A stretch of 64,000 nt of DNA from Chromatiales bacterium (GTDB taxonomy: Bacteria; Pseudomonadota; Gammaproteobacteria; Steroidobacterales; GCA-2729495), in assembly GCA_020831895.1 (NCBI GenBank), contig JAFIFS010000095.1, forward strand, positions 1-64,000. The letters are read 5' to 3'. Below are positions 60,920-64,000 of this stretch, one piece after another (positions within the stretch are counted from its first letter, which is position 1; each line of letters starts with the position of its first letter). The notes below the pieces were generated by a model, which saw only the letters and a list, made by a program, of their open reading frames with translations, was not told the origin of the DNA and ran no database searches. A program made the position numbers and the translations under genes.

Positions 60920-61816
60920 ATGACAGCCTTTCGCCTGCCCGGACTGATTCCCCTTGCACTGCTCGCGTTTGCAGGCTGCGGTGCGCCTGAGCAAGCCGCG
61001 CAGGAGCATGCAGGCGCCGGGGCCGGCGAGCATGCCAGTCACGTGGAAGAGCGCTCTGCTGCGGTAGAGCCGGAGTGGACGCTGGAGGATCTGATCGTCG
61101 GCGATCATCGCTCGCCCGAGCACATTGCCCGCAACCAGTACCGCAACCCCAGGGAGACACTGGAGTTCTTCGGCCTGCGGCCCGACAGCATCGTCGTGGA
61201 GATCTTTCCCTCCGGAGGCTGGTACACGGAGGTCATCGCCCCCTACGTGCGCGAGCACGGCAGGTACTATGCCGCGCACTGGGATCCTGACAGCGAGGTC
61301 GAGTTCATCCAGCGTGGGCTGCGCAATTTCCGCGACAAGCTCGAGGCGCGCCCGGAGCTCTATGATCGGGTGCAGATGACCGCCCTGGCCCCGCCGGAGA
61401 AGACCGAGATCGCGCCCCCGGGCTCGGCTGACCTCGTGGTCACGTTTCGCAACATCCACAATTGGATGCCGGCCGGCACCGCCGACGCGATCTTCGAGGC
61501 CATGTATCGTGCGTTGAAGCCTGGCGGGGTGCTCGGGGTCGTCGAGCACCGCGGGAACCCGGAGGTTCCCCAGGATCCCCGCGCCCGCTCGGGCTACGTT
61601 AACGAGGACTATGCTATCGCGATGGCCGAGCGTGCGGGCTTCGTGCTCGATGCACGCTCCGAGATCAATGCGAACCGGCGGGATACGAAAGACTACGAGG
61701 GCGGCGTCTGGACGCTCCCGCCAACCCTGCGCCGCGGTGAAGAAGACCGCGAGAAGTACCTGGAGATCGGTGAGAGTGACCGTTTCACGCTGAGGTTCAT
61801 CAAGCCGGAGCACTGA
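60920..61816 (+). CDS. Lipoprotein class I methyltransferase-like protein
   Basis: 298 aa. The signal peptide ends in the lipobox LAFAGC (Cys about 20), so a methyltransferase-fold protein is placed outside the cytoplasm. The fold: SIVVEIFPSGGWYTEVIAPYVREHGRYYAAHWDPDS (motif I, degenerate from GxGxG), ADLVVTFRNIHNWMPAGTADAIFEAMYRALKPGGVLGVVEHRG and the C-terminal FTLRFIKPEH. It resembles the COG4798-type predicted methyltransferases of Gammaproteobacteria and Xanthomonads. With no obvious periplasmic S-adenosylmethionine source, its true activity is unclear. Confidence 0.8.
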   Translation: MTAFRLPGLIPLALLAFAGCGAPEQAAQEHAGAGAGEHASHVEERSAAVEPEWTLEDLIVGDHRSPEHIARNQYRNPRETLEFFGLRPDSIVVEIFPSGGWYTEVIAPYVREHGRYYAAHWDPDSEVEFIQRGLRNFRDKLEARPELYDRVQMTALAPPEKTEIAPPGSADLVVTFRNIHNWMPAGTADAIFEAMYRALKPGGVLGVVEHRGNPEVPQDPRARSGYVNEDYAIAMAERAGFVLDARSEINANRRDTKDYEGGVWTLPPTLRRGEEDREKYLEIGESDRFTLRFIKPEH

Positions 61817-61856
61817 CGCCGGCCGCGCCCCGGCTGCCTGCCCGCTCGTCATCCCG

Positions 61857-61879
61857 AAAGCCGAGCGCTTATCGGCTTT
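61857..61879 (+). terminator. Weak hairpin after the methyltransferase-like gene
   Basis: An 8-bp stem AAAGCCGA/TCGGCTTT with a 7-base loop, then CACAAC; the T run is short, so termination is uncertain. Confidence 0.3.
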
Positions 61880-61939
61880 CACAACTCCGATTAGCATGCC
61901 TGCCCTCTGCGGTCCCTGCTGCTTTCGGAGTTTCGCCTT

Positions 61940-64000
61940 ATGGCCCACACGCATTCCGCCCGTCGGGGCCGGCTTGGGGCGTTTTCGTCCCTGGTCCTGC
62001 TGTCAGCGCTGTCGTGCGCGACCTCCTTCGCTGGCTAGGAGGTCCGACAGTCCAGTCCTGCCCTTGGCGCGCTCCAGGACGAGATCATCGTCCGGGCGGG
62101 GCGCCTGGCGGTTCCACAGGGCAGCACCACCGCACCTATCAGCGTGCTGGACCGGAACGAAATGGATCTCCGCCAGGCACGGGGTCTCGATGACCTGCTG
62201 AGCGAGCTGCCTGGAATCACGATCAGCGGCGGCCCGCGGCGCGACGGGATCATGCCGGTGATCCGTGGCCTCAGCGACGGGCGTGTCGTGGTGCGCCTGG
62301 ATGGCGCGCGGCAGAACTTCCAGCGTAATCACCGCAGCCAGGTATTCCTGGATCCCAGCCTGTTGCAGCAGGTTGAAGTGCTGCGTGGTCCGGCCTCCAC
62401 GCTGTTCGGAAGTGGTGCCATAGGTGGCGTCGTGGACTTCCGCACAATCGAGGCGGATACCTTTCTCGGCCCGGACACCGACTTCGGTGGCCAGGTCACT
62501 GGTGGTTACCAGAGCAATGGTGACGAGCGCAACGGTGCGCTGACTCTGGCCGGGCGCAGGGCTGACTTCGGTCTGATTGGCAGCGTGAGCCGCGCCCGTT
62601 CCGATGACTTCCAGGATGGCAACGGCGATACTGAACCCTTTTCCGGAAGCAATTCACTGTCAGGCATCATCAAGGCCAGCTGGCGGCTGGCCGAAGACGG
62701 CCTGCTGACGCTGAGCTACCTCGATTTCGAGGACAGCAGCAATACGCACAGTACCGCAGACCGGCCGTTCGATTTCAACCGGTTGCCACTGCGGTCCGTG
62801 GACCGCGAGACCCGCCAGAAGACAGGCAGCCTGCGTTATACCTGGCAGCCGGAGGGTAACCCGCTCTGGGACCTCGATGCGACGCTGTATCGGACCGACC
62901 TGTCCCAGCGTGACCAGCCGCTCGACGAGTCGCTCGCAGCGACCCGCAGCGAGCTCAAGACCACGGGTGTCGATGTATTCAATACCAGCCGTGTCGAATG
63001 GCTTGGGTTCGGGCATACGCTGACCTACGGAATCGAAGCCTACCGTGACGACCAGGCCGGCTTCAGTGGTGGCCTGCCCGACCGCGGTTTCTCGGATTCT
63101 GAGCAGGATACTTTCGGCATCTTTTTGCAGGACCGGCTCGTGCTGGGCGGACGGACTGATCTCGTGATCGGATTGCGTTTCGACCGGATAACACAGAAGG
63201 AAACATCCGAGGCAGGGCGCCAGCGCAGCCGGTTCAACGAGTTCTCGCCGCAGGTGACCTTGAGCCATGAACTCATCGACGGCCTTGCCGTCTACGGCAG
63301 CTACGCCGAGGCCTTCCGGGTGCCGAACCTGAGGGAGCGCTTCATCGGCGGCATACACTTCGGCAACAACCAGTTCCTGCCAAATCCTGACCTGGTCCCC
63401 GAAAAGGCCAGCAACAAGGAAATCGGGCTGACCTACCTGGTGCGCGGGGTGCTGAATGACGCTGACCGCCTGCGAGGCCAGCTGAGCTTTTACCAGAATG
63501 ACATCGATGACTACATCGAGCAGATCGTGCGCCGGGCGGACGTGGAGGATCCGGCCCTGGTGGATACCACTCGCTTCGAGAACGTCGGCAAGGCCCGTCT
63601 GCGCGGCATCGAGCTGGACCTGCGCTACGACGATCCACGGTTCTATCTTGCGGCCACGGCAAACCTTGTGCGTGGTGACGAGCGCAGGGTTCGTCGGCCA
63701 CTCGAGGGCATTCCTGCCGACAATGTCTCGTTGCGCGGCGCGCTGCTTTTCCCCGCTCGCGACATGGAGGCAGGTGCCCGCCTGACCGCCTTCGCGCGCC
63801 AGGACCGTCTGCCGCCGACGACGGATCCCGATGCAGCAGGCCCCACTGCGGGCTACCTGGTCACGGACCTGTTCCTGGCGGCTGAACTCCTGGAGGGTCT
63901 GCGCCTCAACCTGAGGCTTGATAACGTTTTCGACCGTGGTTATCGTCAGGCCCCGAACCTCATCGCCGGCCGTGGCCGGAGCCTCAAGGCCCAACTCAGC
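61940..64000 (+). CDS. TonB-dependent receptor, haem/haemoglobin type, amber codon after signal peptide, cut by window end
   Basis: The frame starts at ATG 61940 (GGAG upstream) with a signal peptide MAHTHSARRGRLGAFSSLVLL... ending SFAG, then TAG at 62036-62038, then continues without another stop to 64000. The TonB box is DEIIVRAG. The plug follows: DLLSELPGITISGGPRRDGIMPVIRGLSDGRVVVRLDGARQNFQRNHRSQVFLDPSLLQQVEVLRGPASTLFGSGAIGGVVDFRT, characteristic of haemoglobin/haem receptors. About 675 codons of barrel are present, and the end is missing. It may be a recent pseudogene, or the codon was CAG. The first ATG after the stop (62162) would lack export and the TonB box. Confidence 0.85.

Overview
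The window is GC-rich, densely coded chromosomal DNA from a Gammaproteobacterium. The support is the set of families present: an OxyR with its two redox cysteines at positions 199 and 208, SohB, PNPase, LipA, a modEABC operon with an E. coli-like ModE box, a CydDC-type exporter, a two-domain polyphosphate:AMP phosphotransferase, and REP-type repeats of the kind seen in Pseudomonas and Xanthomonas relatives. The genus cannot be fixed from the sequence. No rRNA, tRNA, CRISPR array, intact insertion sequence or integrase was seen.

Layout. 1-2.4 kb: two inverted copies of a GC-rich repeat, a ChaN-PDZ haem/iron protein and a small surface-antigen-like protein. 2.6-10.8 kb: an MFS transporter, then a metal-defence block made of a Zn/Cd/Pb P-type ATPase, a long MerR regulator and a heterodimeric CydDC-like ABC exporter. 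Near-identical MerR-type promoters precede both the ATPase and the exporter. 10.9-18.1 kb: a DUF6512-like membrane protein, a carboxymuconolactone decarboxylase-like protein, polyphosphate:AMP phosphotransferase, a TrmH-type methyltransferase, a type III polyketide synthase with its ICMT-type methyltransferase, and a PQQ-dependent dehydrogenase. 18.3-26.5 kb: a signalling block with an OmpR/HK pair, an HDOD protein, a large PAS hybrid kinase and a REC-GGDEF-EAL protein. 26.5-30.9 kb: an alpha/beta hydrolase, the molybdate operon modEABC, and a tiny candidate peptide gene with a near-perfect ribosome binding site upstream of it.

31-40.3 kb looks like an accessory catabolic region: an NmrA-type reductase, a TonB receptor facing a MarR regulator across a perfect 16-bp-arm operator, a DUF1330 protein, a MerR-like regulator, a Rieske oxygenase, a Tat-exported DUF1838 protein and an LLM flavin oxidoreductase. 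40.3-54.4 kb: a YgiQ radical SAM protein carrying in-frame REP repeats, a GST gene worn down to its two ends, oxyR, pnp without rpsO, a YugP-like membrane protease, a DUF192 protein, a diguanylate cyclase, a HAD phosphatase, another hydrolase and an OmpA-family protein. 54.4-57.9 kb: lipA, sohB, an L,D-transpeptidase and two small proteins.

57.9-60.9 kb is the most unusual stretch. An orphan contractile tail sheath-like gene with its own promoter is followed directly by two genes of unknown function, with no tube, baseplate, spike or phage gene nearby. The window ends with a lipoprotein methyltransferase and a TonB-dependent receptor whose frame holds an amber codon just after the signal peptide; that receptor runs off the window end.
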